A stretch of DNA of 64,000 bases from an uncultured Coriobacteriaceae bacterium (GCA_902788705.1 CADALE010000010.1:25372-89371), one strand, 5' to 3'; positions 26,630 to 35,436 are shown, counted from the first letter of the stretch. Numbers and translations: made by a program. The notes: generated by a model not told the origin, from the letters alone.

Positions 26630-26890
26630 ATGCGCGAGATACTGATTGACGAGCGCGACTTCACGGGGCCGCGCGACTTCATGGCATGGGTGAAGCAGAC
26701 GCTGTCGCTGCCCGAGTGGACCGGCAACGGCCTTCCTGCCCTCCATGACGTGCTGACCGACATCTGCGAGCCCACGCGCATCACCATCGTTCGCCGCGAC
26801 CCTACGCCCGACACGTGGTTTGACAAGGCCACGATGGCCATCATACGCGCCACGATGGAGAACGACCGGCTTACGGCACGCATCAAGTGA
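26630..26890 (+). CDS. Barstar-family ribonuclease inhibitor
   Basis: The 86-residue acidic protein fits barstar, which plugs the barnase active site inside the producer cell. The family core is LSLPEWTGNGLPALHDVLTDI (barstar [20 protein letters not shown]), keeping the key aspartate in LHD (barstar D39), while barstar Trp38 is His here and Tyr29 is not kept. AAAGGA lies 7 bases before ATG. The gene sits directly downstream of the barnase-like gene, so the two are almost certainly co-expressed. Confidence 0.88.
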   Translation: MREILIDERDFTGPRDFMAWVKQTLSLPEWTGNGLPALHDVLTDICEPTRITIVRRDPTPDTWFDKATMAIIRATMENDRLTARIK

Positions 26891-27039
26891 CGCGGCAACC
26901 GCGACTGATTTACACAAGGTACCCCTACGCAGGCTTTTTGCAGAGCCGGAATTCGAGCAAGAATGTCACCCGGGTGCATCATTGCCTTGCCCTATGATAC
27001 GTACGTTGCGTTAGAAGCCCCACGGCGAAGGGACCTCCC

Positions 27040-27702
27040 ATGGAACAGTACAAGCGCGAGTTCATCGAGTTCATGGTGCAGAGCGACGTCCTCAAGTTTG
27101 GCGACTTCACCCTGAAGAGCGGGCGCAAGTCGCCCTTCTTCATGAACGCTGGCGCCTACGTGACGGGCGACCAGCTTCACCGCCTGGGCATCGCCTATGC
27201 GAAGGCCATCCACGACAACTTTGGCCTTGACTTCGACGTCGTCTTTGGCCCGGCCTACAAGGGCATCCCGCTGGCTGTCATCACCTGCATGGCCCTCCAC
27301 GAGCTGTATGGCAAGGAGGCGCGCTACTGCTCCGACCGCAAGGAGGCCAAGGACCACGGTGCCGACATGGGCCAGCTGCTGGGCACCAGCCTGCACGACG
27401 GCGACCGCGTGGTCATCGTGGAGGACGTCACCACCAGCGGCAAGTCCATCGACGAGACCTATCCCAAGCTCATGGCGGCTGCCAACGTCGAGGTGGTGGG
27501 CCTTATGGTGTCGCTTAACCGCATGGAGGTGGGCAAGGGCGGCGTGAAGACCGCTCAGGCCGAGATCCAGGACAAGTACGGCTTCCCGGTGGCCTCCATC
27601 GTGAGCATGGCCGAGGTCGTGGAGGCACTGGAGGGCACGGTGATCACTCCCGAGCTCAAGGCCGCCATCGATGCGTATTACCAGCAGTATGGAGTGAGGT
27701 AG
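27040..27702 (+). CDS. pyrE: Orotate phosphoribosyltransferase
   Basis: The 220-residue enzyme adds ribose-5-phosphate from PRPP to orotate in pyrimidine synthesis. It shows FTLKSGRKSPFFMNAG near the start, GPAYKGIPLAV, YCSDRKEAKDHG in the catalytic loop, and the PRPP-binding VVIVEDVTTSGKSIDE. The start has a GAAGGGA site upstream. The following DUF1846 gene begins 3 bases after the stop, so the two form a transcript that ends in the hairpin at 29208. No other pyrimidine gene is in the window. Confidence 0.95.
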   Translation: MEQYKREFIEFMVQSDVLKFGDFTLKSGRKSPFFMNAGAYVTGDQLHRLGIAYAKAIHDNFGLDFDVVFGPAYKGIPLAVITCMALHELYGKEARYCSDRKEAKDHGADMGQLLGTSLHDGDRVVIVEDVTTSGKSIDETYPKLMAAANVEVVGLMVSLNRMEVGKGGVKTAQAEIQDKYGFPVASIVSMAEVVEALEGTVITPELKAAIDAYYQQYGVR

Positions 27703-27705
27703 CTC

Positions 27706-29187
27706 ATGCAGGTCGGCTTCGACAACGACAAGTACATCGCGATGCAGGCTGCCCGCATCCGCGAGCGCATCGCACAGTTTGGCGGAAAGCTGTATCTGGA
27801 GTTTGGTGGCAAGCTCTTTGACGACTACCACGCCAGCCGCGTGCTGCCCGGCTTCGAGCCCGACTCCAAGGTGCGCATGCTGGCCCAGCTGGCCGATGAC
27901 GCCGAGGTCCTCGTGGCCATCAACGCCGAGGACATCGAGCACTCCAAGCGCCGTAGCGACATCGGCATCACCTACGACGAGGACGCGCTGCGCCTCATGG
28001 ACATCTTCCGCGGCATGGGGCTCCTTGCCAACTCCGTGGTGATCACCCACTTCACGGGCCAGCCGCACGCCGAGGCCTGGCAGCGCCACCTGGAGAGCAT
28101 GGGCATCCGCTGCTATCGCCACTACCTCATCGATGGCTACCCCACCAACGTGGACCACATCGTGAGCGCGGAGGGCTTCGGCAGGAACGACTATGCCGAG
28201 ACCACGAGGCCGCTCGTGGTGGTCACGGCGCCGGGACCCGGCTCGGGCAAGCTCGCCACCTGCCTCTCGCAGCTCTACCACGAGCACGAGCGCGGCGTGA
28301 TGGCCGGCTACGCCAAGTTCGAGACCTTCCCAGTGTGGAACCTGCCGCTTAAGCACCCCGTCAACATCGCCTACGAGGCCGCCACGGCCGACCTCGACGA
28401 CCGCAACATCATCGACCCCTTCCACCTCGAGGCCTACGACGTGGTGACCGTCAACTACAACCGCGACGTCGAGACCTTCCCGGTGGTGAAGGCCATGATG
28501 GAGCGCATCATGGGCGAGAGCCCCTACCAAAGCCCCACGGACATGGGCGTCAACATGGTGGGCAAGTGCATCAGCGACGACGAGGTCTGCCGCGAGGCTG
28601 GCCGCAACGAGATCGTGCGGCGCTACTTCCAGACCGCCGAGCAGATCGCCCGCACCGGCACGGGCGAGGCCGCACTCGCCAAGATCCAGCTGCTCATGAA
28701 CCAGGCGGGCGTCACGGTTGACCACTCCCCCGCGCATCAGGCGGCGCTTGCGCGCGCCGAGGCCACCGGCATGCCAGCTGGTGCCATGGTGCTGCCCGAC
28801 GGCACCGTCATGACCGGCAAGACCAACGACATCCTTGGCGCGGCCTCGTCACTGCTGCTCAACGCGCTCAAGCACATGGCGGGCATCCCCGACGAGGAGT
28901 ACGTGGTGTCTGACGAGGCACTCGAGCCCATCAGCCGCCTCAAGACCGAGCACCTGCACAGCTCCAACCCGCGCCTGCACTCCGACGAGACCCTCATTGC
29001 GCTCTCGATCAGCTCGGCCACCAACCCACGCGCTGCGATGGCCATCGCAGCCGCAAAGGAGCTGCGTGGCTGCGACGCGTACTTCTCGGTGATCATCTCG
29101 CCCACCGACGAGAAGCTCTATCGCGACCTGGGCATCAACGTGTGCTGCGAGCCCAAGTTCGAGCGCCACGGCTACTATCACCGCTAA
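27706..29187 (+). CDS. DUF1846 (UPF0371) family protein
   Basis: The 493-residue protein is a full-length member of the DUF1846 family: it starts VGFDNDKYIAMQAARIRERI, has KLYLEFGGKLFDDYHASRVLPGFEPDSKVRML, TAPGPGSGKLATCLSQLYHE (a P-loop-like segment), and ends in PTDEKLYRDLGINVCCEP. The biochemical role of this family is not established; a role in nucleotide metabolism or binding is often suggested. Its start lies 3 bases after pyrE, which supports a nucleotide link but does not prove it. Confidence 0.9.
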   Translation: MQVGFDNDKYIAMQAARIRERIAQFGGKLYLEFGGKLFDDYHASRVLPGFEPDSKVRMLAQLADDAEVLVAINAEDIEHSKRRSDIGITYDEDALRLMDIFRGMGLLANSVVITHFTGQPHAEAWQRHLESMGIRCYRHYLIDGYPTNVDHIVSAEGFGRNDYAETTRPLVVVTAPGPGSGKLATCLSQLYHEHERGVMAGYAKFETFPVWNLPLKHPVNIAYEAATADLDDRNIIDPFHLEAYDVVTVNYNRDVETFPVVKAMMERIMGESPYQSPTDMGVNMVGKCISDDEVCREAGRNEIVRRYFQTAEQIARTGTGEAALAKIQLLMNQAGVTVDHSPAHQAALARAEATGMPAGAMVLPDGTVMTGKTNDILGAASSLLLNALKHMAGIPDEEYVVSDEALEPISRLKTEHLHSSNPRLHSDETLIALSISSATNPRAAMAIAAAKELRGCDAYFSVIISPTDEKLYRDLGINVCCEPKFERHGYYHR

Positions 29188-29207
29188 CGCCGCTCGCTTC
29201 CCTGATG

Positions 29208-29251
29208 AATCGTCGTGCGGTTTGGGGCTACCCCAAACCGCACGACGATTT
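29208..29251. terminator. Bidirectional terminator between DUF1846 gene and manA
   Basis: A perfect 20-bp stem with a 3-base loop is followed on the plus side by TTCTTT. It lies between two convergent stops (29187 and 29261) and can end both transcripts. Confidence 0.88.
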
Positions 29252-29260
29252 CTTTGCTGG

Positions 29261-30229
29261 TTACTCTGTGGGCACGAAGCTGCAGATGAGGGTCATGTCG
29301 CCCTCGAGCGTGATGTCGCCGCAGCCACACGGCGCGACCAGATGCGAGCCCAGCCTCACCTCGCGGCTTCCGGCGGCAACGCTCACGGTGCCGCCCTCGC
29401 CCTCAACAACCGAGAGGTTCAGGAACGGGTGGTCCTGCGTAAGCGTGACCGGGTGGTCCTTAGTCACGCGCACCCTAAAGACGCTGAAGTACTTGCAGGT
29501 CATCAGCTGCGTGATGCCATCGATCTCGGGGTTCGTGACCTCGCCAGACTCCGGGGCCTTGGCGTCGTAGTCGATGACGTCCATGGCCTGCTGCAGGTGA
29601 AGCTCGCGAAGCGAGCCGTCGGGCTGCCTGCGGTTGTAGTCATACACGCGGTAGGTCACGTCGGAGGACTGCTGCGTCTCGAGGATGAGCGTGCCGCCCA
29701 AGATGGCGTGCACCGTGCCGGGCTTGATGTCGAAGAAGTCGCCAGGCTCGATGGGCACGAAGTTCTCCATGTCGTCCCAGCGGTTCTCGCGCACCATGGC
29801 AGAGAAGTCCTCCCGGCTCTTGGCATGCTGGCCCACGATGATGTGGCCGTGGCTATGCGCATCGAGCACGTACCAGCATTCGTGCTTGCCTAGGCTTCCG
29901 TTTTCGTGCTCACGCGCGTACTCGTCATCGGGATGCACCTGGATGGAGAGGTCGTCGGCCGCGTCGAGAATCTTGACCAGCAGCGGGAAGCGGTCGCCCG
30001 TGGCACCTTCAAAGAGCCCGTGATGCTCGCTCCACAGCTGGGAGAGCGTCATGCCGTCGAAGGGGCCGCCGTCGACCGTGCAATCGCCGTGCGGGTGCGC
30101 CGAGATTCCCCAGCACTCCCCCACCGGGCCGTCCGGCAACTCGTAGCCGAACTCCGCAAGCCTGCGGCCACCCCAGATGTTGTTGTGCAGAACGGGCTTG
30201 AGTACGATGAGGCCCTTCGATGCATCCAT
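29261..30229 (-). CDS. manA: Mannose-6-phosphate isomerase, class I short type
   Basis: The 322-residue cupin enzyme interconverts mannose-6-phosphate and fructose-6-phosphate. Zinc ligands and active-site residues are visible in SIQVHPDDEYA, KHECWYVLDA and KPGTVHAI, and the loop with YRVYDYNRR is typical of the Bacillus-type short ManA. It is the last gene of the EIIC-GH1-manA unit, starting 35 bases after the GH1 stop, which suggests that the transported sugar may include mannose residues or that manA is simply grouped for hexose use. Confidence 0.93.
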   Translation of the reverse strand: MDASKGLIVLKPVLHNNIWGGRRLAEFGYELPDGPVGECWGISAHPHGDCTVDGGPFDGMTLSQLWSEHHGLFEGATGDRFPLLVKILDAADDLSIQVHPDDEYAREHENGSLGKHECWYVLDAHSHGHIIVGQHAKSREDFSAMVRENRWDDMENFVPIEPGDFFDIKPGTVHAILGGTLILETQQSSDVTYRVYDYNRRQPDGSLRELHLQQAMDVIDYDAKAPESGEVTNPEIDGITQLMTCKYFSVFRVRVTKDHPVTLTQDHPFLNLSVVEGEGGTVSVAAGSREVRLGSHLVAPCGCGDITLEGDMTLICSFVPTE

Positions 30230-30264
30230 GAGACATCCCTCTCTGTGCGTTCCTCGTGCAGATG

Positions 30265-31677
30265 CTACTCGTCAATCTCATGCGTGGTGGCGACGCGCCG
30301 CAGCCAGTCGGCCGACGCCTTCAGACGTCGGCAGTAGTTCTCCTGCAGGTCCACCTCGACGAATCCGTACCGGTTCTTGAACGCGTTGTTCCAGCTCCAG
30401 CAGTCGATGACGCCCCAGTAGTGGTACCCACGGCAACGGGCGCCCTCGTCGATGGCGCGCGCGATCCAACGCAGGTGGTCGGCCACGAAGGGAACGCGAT
30501 ACGCGAGGTCGTCGATGCGGCCGTCGGCGGTGCGGGTCGCGTGGTGCTCCTCGATGCCGATGCCATTCTCCGAGACAAACCAGTCGAGGTCCGGATAGTC
30601 GCGCGTCATGGTCATGGCGAAGTCATAGATGCCCTTGGGGAAGATCTCCCAGCCGCGGCTCTTGTTCATCACGGCGTCGGGCCACACGTATTCGCGCGCA
30701 AACACCGGGTTGCCCCACTCGTCGACGCTCTGCTCGGGTGCCTGGACGCGCGCGGGGTGGTAGTAGTTGAAGCCCAGCCAGTCCACCACGCCCTGAGCGA
30801 GGATGGCGTTGTCGCCCGCGCGCACCGGCAGCTGGACACCGTGCTCCGCGAGCGTGTCCACCACGTCGGCGGGCAGCGTGCCCTTGGTCACGAGGTCAAG
30901 CCACCAGCGATTGCCCAGGCCGTCAACCATGCGCACGGCCTCGAGGTCCTCCGGCGTGGGATTGTCACGCGTGTAGGGCGGCGTGAAGCAGTTGATGAGG
31001 CCGATCTTCGCGTCGGGACGCACCGTGCCGGCGGCCTGAAGCTCGCGGAAGGCACCCACGGCCAGCGCGTGCGCCAGGCTGATGCCGTACTGCACGCGGC
31101 GCGCCTGCGCGAAGTCGTGATGGAAGGGGTACCAGTTGCCGTGCTCGTAACGCTGCTCCGGCTCCACGATGGGCTCGTTGAACGTGAACCAGTGCTCGAC
31201 CTCCTGGCCAAACTCCATGAAGGCGGCGCGGGCATACGACGCGTAGGCCTCCACCACCTCACGGTTGTCCCAGCCGCCACGGCGGAACAGGTACGCGGGC
31301 ATGTCGAAGTGGTAGAGGTTTATGAAGACCTCCACGCCCTCCTCGCGTGCCGCGGCGAGCAGCTGGTGGTAGAAGTCCGCGCCCTCGCGATTGAGCTTGC
31401 CGTCGGCGTCCATCAGGCGGCTCCACTGGATGGAGGTGCGGCAGGAGGAGAGGCCGAGCTCGTGGAAGATGCGGAAGTCCTCGGCGTAGCGGGCGCCCAT
31501 GTCGTTGCCACCGTAGGAGCCCACGCGGTTGTGGAAGGCTCGGAGGTCCTCGTTTGACCAGAGGTCCCACAGGTTCTCGAGCTTGCCGTGCGCCTGGTAC
31601 ATGCCCTCGGTCTGCGGGCCAGACAGCGCCGCGCCAAAGAAGAAGTCGTCGGGAAGCTTCACGCTCGTCGTGCTCAT
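30265..31677 (-). CDS. Glycoside hydrolase family 1 (probable 6-phospho-beta-glycosidase)
   Basis: The 470-residue TIM-barrel enzyme opens LPDDFFFGAALSGPQTEG, has the acid/base Glu in HWFTFNEPIVE and the nucleophile Glu in WFVSENGIGIEE. Its place between a PTS EIIC gene and manA implies that it splits a phosphorylated beta-glucoside taken up by the PTS. The exact aglycone is not determined. ATG at 31677 (AAGGGA upstream) is preferred to the GTG/ATG 33 bases earlier. The gap to the EIIC gene (31678-31846) holds a weak inverted repeat (31787-31823). Confidence 0.92.
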   Translation of the reverse strand: MSTTSVKLPDDFFFGAALSGPQTEGMYQAHGKLENLWDLWSNEDLRAFHNRVGSYGGNDMGARYAEDFRIFHELGLSSCRTSIQWSRLMDADGKLNREGADFYHQLLAAAREEGVEVFINLYHFDMPAYLFRRGGWDNREVVEAYASYARAAFMEFGQEVEHWFTFNEPIVEPEQRYEHGNWYPFHHDFAQARRVQYGISLAHALAVGAFRELQAAGTVRPDAKIGLINCFTPPYTRDNPTPEDLEAVRMVDGLGNRWWLDLVTKGTLPADVVDTLAEHGVQLPVRAGDNAILAQGVVDWLGFNYYHPARVQAPEQSVDEWGNPVFAREYVWPDAVMNKSRGWEIFPKGIYDFAMTMTRDYPDLDWFVSENGIGIEEHHATRTADGRIDDLAYRVPFVADHLRWIARAIDEGARCRGYHYWGVIDCWSWNNAFKNRYGFVEVDLQENYCRRLKASADWLRRVATTHEIDE

Positions 31678-31846
31678 CGTCAATCCCTTCTGCGCGCCTA
31701 TAGGCCCCATCCCGTGGCATGCGCATCAAATCTTTTAATACGGAGCCAGAAGCTCGACCCTCTGGCCCGCTTCTCCCATCCTAACGGCCCCGCGCCGATT
31801 GTGGGAGCACTTCGACGCGGGGCACGTGCGACATCGCGTTCAGAGG

Positions 31847-33157
31847 CTACTCAGCGAGCTCCTCTGCCGCCTGCTGGGCAACGACGCGCTCGTGCACCTT
31901 CATGAAGGGCAGGTAGATGAGCACGCCCAGGGCCACGAGGATGACCTGCAGGATGACGGCCCTGAAGTCACCGCCAGTCGCCAGGAAACCCGACAGGAAC
32001 ACCGGCGTAGTCCACGGAACCATAACCACGCAGGGGTTGATGAGGCCAGCAACCGTCGCGAAGTACGTGATGATCATGAACAGGTCGGGAACCAGCACGA
32101 ACGGAATCATAAGCGGCAGGTTGTAGACGATGGGATAGCCGTAAATGACAGGCTCGTTGATGTTGAAGATGCCAGGGCCAAGCGCCAGCGAGCCAACCGT
32201 CTTGCTGGTCTTGTTCTTGGAGAAGAGGAACGTGGCGATAAGCAGGCAGAGGGTGCAACCAGAGCCGCCGATGAGGCCGAAGGTGTTGACGATCTGCATG
32301 TTCATGTAGTGGTCGGGCTGGATGGCCGCGAAGCCGCCAGAGGCATAGGCCGCCATGTTCTCGGTGATGAGGATGGTGAGCATGGGCTCGGCAAGCACGC
32401 CGGAGATGGCGCTCTGATGAATGCCCAGGCAGAAGAGCAGGTTTGCGAAGGTGTAGATAATCACGACGCCCCAGATGTTGGAGTTGAGGCTCTGCAACGG
32501 CGCCTGGACGAACAGTTTGATGAGCGTGGCAACGTCGGTGCCGAAGCCCACCTGCAGGATGGTGGCTACGAGGCTAAAGACGGAGAGCGTCAGCAGCATA
32601 GGAATCATGATGTTGAAGGAGGTGGCAACCATAGGAGGCACGCCCTCACCAAGGTTGATCTCGAGCTTCTTGATGCCCGCAAGCTTGATGAAGAGCATCG
32701 TGGCGAGCAAGCCAATGATAATGGCGCCGAAGAGTCCACCGGTGCCCGTGTTGCCCGAAGCAAAGAGGCCACCTACCTGCTCGCCATTCACGTCCACTGC
32801 CTGGGGCATGGTCACGAAGAGTGCCGCAATGGCCACGACCACACAGGCGATATCACGCTTGAACCCCGTGTTGTGCGCGTGGCAATAACCAACCACACCG
32901 CACAGCAGGATGGCCGAGATGCTCAGCGTACCCTGCGTGAGGGAGTTGCCCCAGTACTGAGCGTTCGCGAGCGCATCTCCGCTGAGGAACAGGGGGAACA
33001 CCACGTTGTTGATGAGGACCGCGACGCCCGCAAGGATGTACAGCGGCATGATGGTCGCAAATGCATCGCGCAGACTGCGCAGATGTACCTCCGACCCAAT
33101 CCTTCCTGAGATCTCAGCAAACTTGTCGAGAAACGCTTGGCCCTTTCCGGCTGCCAT
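31847..33157 (-). CDS. PTS EIIC, lactose/cellobiose family
   Basis: The 436-residue membrane permease has about ten hydrophobic segments and family motifs such as RDAFATIMPLYILAGVAVLIN, GIHQSAISGVLAEPML, and the signature SLALGPGIFNINEPVIYGYPIVYN with the catalytic-region Glu. It starts MAAGKGQAFLDKFAEISGRIG. EIIA and EIIB are not adjacent; the only EIIB in the window (56984) is frameshifted. It is the first gene of the EIIC-GH1-manA operon and is divergent from a GntR/UTRA regulator. Confidence 0.92.
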   Translation of the reverse strand: MAAGKGQAFLDKFAEISGRIGSEVHLRSLRDAFATIMPLYILAGVAVLINNVVFPLFLSGDALANAQYWGNSLTQGTLSISAILLCGVVGYCHAHNTGFKRDIACVVVAIAALFVTMPQAVDVNGEQVGGLFASGNTGTGGLFGAIIIGLLATMLFIKLAGIKKLEINLGEGVPPMVATSFNIMIPMLLTLSVFSLVATILQVGFGTDVATLIKLFVQAPLQSLNSNIWGVVIIYTFANLLFCLGIHQSAISGVLAEPMLTILITENMAAYASGGFAAIQPDHYMNMQIVNTFGLIGGSGCTLCLLIATFLFSKNKTSKTVGSLALGPGIFNINEPVIYGYPIVYNLPLMIPFVLVPDLFMIITYFATVAGLINPCVVMVPWTTPVFLSGFLATGGDFRAVILQVILVALGVLIYLPFMKVHERVVAQQAAEELAE

Positions 33158-33233
33158 GTCAAACCCTTCCTTTCTGCTTATGGGTGCTGCCTTTGTTTCG
33201 TGTGCTTCTTGCTTGTGCAAGTGCTTGGTTAGT

Positions 33234-33262
33234 AAAGTACACGCTTTTAATTTATTTTGCAA
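33234..33262 (-). promoter_or_regulatory. Candidate promoter of the EIIC-GH1-manA operon
   Basis: On the minus strand, TTGCAA (33257-33262) is separated by 17 bases from TACTTT (33234-33239), inside an AT-rich stretch. The -10 box is weak. Similar palindromes CAAGTGCTTG (33218-33227) and CAAGCACTTT (33260-33269) flank it and may be regulator sites. Confidence 0.4.
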
Positions 33263-33268
33263 GCACTT

Positions 33269-33297
33269 TTGCTCACTTTTTTTGGACGATGTATAAG
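33269..33297 (+). promoter_or_regulatory. Candidate promoter of the GntR gene
   Basis: TTGCTC (33269-33274) and TATAAG (33292-33297) are 17 bases apart, a good sigma-70 layout, 49 bases before the regulator's ATG. It is back to back with the PTS promoter candidate. Confidence 0.5.
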
Positions 33298-33298
33298 T

Positions 33299-33331
33299 GG
33301 GTGCAAACGGTCATAATAAGGGTGCAGACGA
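33299..33331. repeat. Direct repeat, possible operator of the GntR gene
   Basis: GGGTGCAAACG (33299) and GGGTGCAGACG (33320) match at 10 of 11 bases and are 21 bases apart, two helical turns. They lie just downstream of the TATAAG box, so a bound protein would block transcription. Autoregulation is an inference. Confidence 0.35.
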
Positions 33332-33345
33332 GATGCGGAGGAAGC

Positions 33346-34068
33346 ATGCTTAAGTACCAAGAGCTCGTAAATACCCTGCTCGACGAGCTGGCTAATGGTG
33401 TGTACAAGAAAGGGGACCGACTCCCGACGACGCCCGAGCTCTGTGAGCGCTATGGCGTCAGCAACACCACGGTCAAGCGCGCCATGGACGAGCTTGAGCT
33501 GCAGGGTATTGTGGCCAGGCGCCGGGGGTCTGGCGTCTACATCAAAGAGACGACCATCGCGAAAGGCATCACCACTCGACAGGGCAGCACCTCTCAGCAG
33601 ATGTCGGGTATGACAGCCGAGTATGAGGGCGCGCCGCAGGTTCTCACTAGCGAGGTGCATGACTTCTCGGTGGTGCGGCCCGAGCCTGATATTGCGGAGA
33701 AGCTGGGCATGGACGGGGACGGTTTTGCCTACCATATCTGCCGCGTTCGACTGGTTGATGACGTGCCCAAGGTGATCGAGTACACCTACATGCCCATCAC
33801 GCTCATCCCCAACCTGCGCGAAAGCACGCTGAAGGCATCCATCTACCACTTTATTGAGGACGAGCTTGGGCTGAAGATTGGCAGCGCGCACCGCACCATC
33901 AAGGCCGTCGTACCTACCGAGGACGAGCGCGTGTGGCTGCACGTCGGCGAGGGAGAGCCGCTGCTTGAGGTTCGTCAGGTAGCCTACCTTGCCGATGGCA
34001 GGCCGTTTGAGTACTCGGTTTCTCGCCACACGAACGACTACGAGTTCTACAGCATCAGCACGCGGTAA
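33346..34068 (+). CDS. GntR-family regulator with UTRA domain
   Basis: The 240-residue protein has an N-terminal winged helix (YQELVNTLLDELANGVYKKGDRLPTTPELCERYGVSNTTVKRAMDELELQGIV), then a UTRA ligand domain (about 85-235; ICRVRLVDDVPKVIEYTYMP, GEPLLEVRQVAYLADGRPFEYSVSRHTND). Such HutC-type regulators sense sugar phosphates or similar ligands. Divergence from the PTS/GH1/manA operon makes that operon its likely target. ATG at 33346 follows GCGGAGGAAG. Confidence 0.92.
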   Translation: MLKYQELVNTLLDELANGVYKKGDRLPTTPELCERYGVSNTTVKRAMDELELQGIVARRRGSGVYIKETTIAKGITTRQGSTSQQMSGMTAEYEGAPQVLTSEVHDFSVVRPEPDIAEKLGMDGDGFAYHICRVRLVDDVPKVIEYTYMPITLIPNLRESTLKASIYHFIEDELGLKIGSAHRTIKAVVPTEDERVWLHVGEGEPLLEVRQVAYLADGRPFEYSVSRHTNDYEFYSISTR

Positions 34069-34079
34069 CGAGAAGCGCG

Positions 34080-34102
34080 CCACGAGGGTCCGACCCTCGT
34101 GG
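34080..34102. repeat. Palindrome copy A
   Basis: CCACGAGGGTC, one base, then GACCCTCGTGG: a perfect 11-bp inverted repeat 11 bases after the GntR stop. An almost identical palindrome (copy B) follows 48 bases later. There is no T-run. It may act as a terminator between convergent genes. Confidence 0.5.
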
Positions 34103-34127
34103 TGCGCTTGTTGCAAGTTTGATTGAA

Positions 34128-34150
34128 CCACGAGGGTCGGACCCTCGTGG
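34128..34150. repeat. Palindrome copy B
   Basis: This repeats copy A with only the central base changed (G for C), 7 bases before the stop of the opposing DUF554 gene. One copy sits at the end of each of two convergent genes. Confidence 0.5.
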
Positions 34151-34156
34151 CGCGGC

Positions 34157-34870
34157 CTAGATGAACGCTGCGATGACGGCAAAGATGAGCGCGGGCAGCA
34201 TGTTGGCTACGCGGATGGTCTTGCCCCACACCAGGTTGACACCCACGCAAAAGATGAGAATGGAGCCCACCAGCGAGAGGTTGGCGATGGCCGCCTCGGT
34301 CATAAGCGGCGCTGCGAGCGACGCGAGAAGCGTCACGCCACCTTCCAGCAGGAAGATGGGGATGGCCGAGAAAGCGCTGCCCTTCCCCATCGATGACGTC
34401 ATGACCGCCACGATGATGAAGTCCAGCACCGATTTGACGGCAAGTAACGCATAGTCGCCAAGGATGCCGTCCTGGATGGCACCGACGATGGCCATGGCAC
34501 CCACGCACACCGTGAGCGACGTGGTGACAAACGCGTTGACGAAGCCACGGTCTCCCGCGTTGCCCGTCTTGATCTTGAGCCACTCACCGAAGCGCTCGAA
34601 GGCACGCTCGATACCAATGAGCTCGCCGACCACCGTGCCAAGCGCGAGGCAGAGCACCACGAGCATGGACTTGCCACTGGCAAGTGCGCCCTGATCAATC
34701 TGCAACATGCCTTCCATAGCACCCGCAATGGCAATGAAGAGCACACTTACGCCCGACGCCTTGTTGAGCGATTCGCGTTGCTCGTCATCAAACAGCTTGC
34801 CCACGACTCCACCGAGAACTCCACCCGCAACAACGGCTCCCGTGTTGATAAGCGTACCAAGGCCGATCAT
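34157..34870 (-). CDS. DUF554 family membrane protein
   Basis: The 237-residue protein has six or seven hydrophobic helices and family landmarks: GLGTLINTGAVVAGGVLGGVVGKLF at the start, VLCLALGTVVGELIGIERAFERFGEWLK in the middle, and VNLVWGKTIRVANMLPALIFAVI at the end. The function is unknown; transport is assumed. The lipoprotein gene upstream ends 20 bases before its start, so they may be co-transcribed. Confidence 0.88.
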   Translation of the reverse strand: MIGLGTLINTGAVVAGGVLGGVVGKLFDDEQRESLNKASGVSVLFIAIAGAMEGMLQIDQGALASGKSMLVVLCLALGTVVGELIGIERAFERFGEWLKIKTGNAGDRGFVNAFVTTSLTVCVGAMAIVGAIQDGILGDYALLAVKSVLDFIIVAVMTSSMGKGSAFSAIPIFLLEGGVTLLASLAAPLMTEAAIANLSLVGSILIFCVGVNLVWGKTIRVANMLPALIFAVIAAFI

Positions 34871-34890
34871 GGGCCTCCTCTTGTAGCGCG

Positions 34891-35436
34891 TTAATGCTGT
34901 AGCTGTTCGAAGTCCACGTATACCGAGTTCTTTCCGCAGACCTCGGCCAGGTTGGTGACGTCGTCAATCTTGCCCACGCGCTGGTACTGATAGCGGTCGT
35001 TGTCAAAGGTCTCATAGAAGAGCACCAGGCGGTCGCCGCCGTACACCATGAGGTCTCCCGCTTCGATGGTGGTGGGTAGGTACTCCTCGCCGTCAAACGA
35101 CTCGCCCGTGTAGTTGTACTTCTCGTTGCCGTGCAGCTCCTCCATGTGAAGCGACAGCGGCAGGCGCTCCAGCATCTGCTGGCCCGCAACGCCATCATCA
35201 AGGGTGGCAGTGAACAGCGTGCCGTTGATAATCACCGATATCTGCATGGGATTGACCTCCTCTTGCGCCATGGGCTCGGATTCCTCCTCAGGCTCAACCT
35301 CACCCTCAGCCGGTTCGTCCTCGGTTGCTTGGAAATCGACCTCGACCTCCTGAGGCGCATCGTCCTTCTTCCCGCACCCCGCAAGCGCCAGCGCCGCAAA
35401 CCCGGCACCCTGCAGCAGCTCTCTTCTTGTCAGCAT
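34891..35436 (-). CDS. Lipoprotein with cyclophilin-like fold domain
   Basis: The 181-residue product starts MLTRRELLQGAGFAALALAGCGKK: a twin-arginine-type N-region, a hydrophobic stretch and a lipobox (ALAGC), so it is probably exported and lipid-anchored, perhaps via Tat. An acidic spacer (about 25-60) leads to a domain of about 110 residues with LSLHMEELHGNEKYNYTGESF, IEAGDLMVYGGDRLVLFYETF and RVGKIDD, as in cyclophilin-like-fold proteins from gut bacteria. No enzymatic residues are claimed. ATG at 35436 (GGGAGG in front) is chosen over 35442 and 35481. Confidence 0.75.
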   Translation of the reverse strand: MLTRRELLQGAGFAALALAGCGKKDDAPQEVEVDFQATEDEPAEGEVEPEEESEPMAQEEVNPMQISVIINGTLFTATLDDGVAGQQMLERLPLSLHMEELHGNEKYNYTGESFDGEEYLPTTIEAGDLMVYGGDRLVLFYETFDNDRYQYQRVGKIDDVTNLAEVCGKNSVYVDFEQLQH

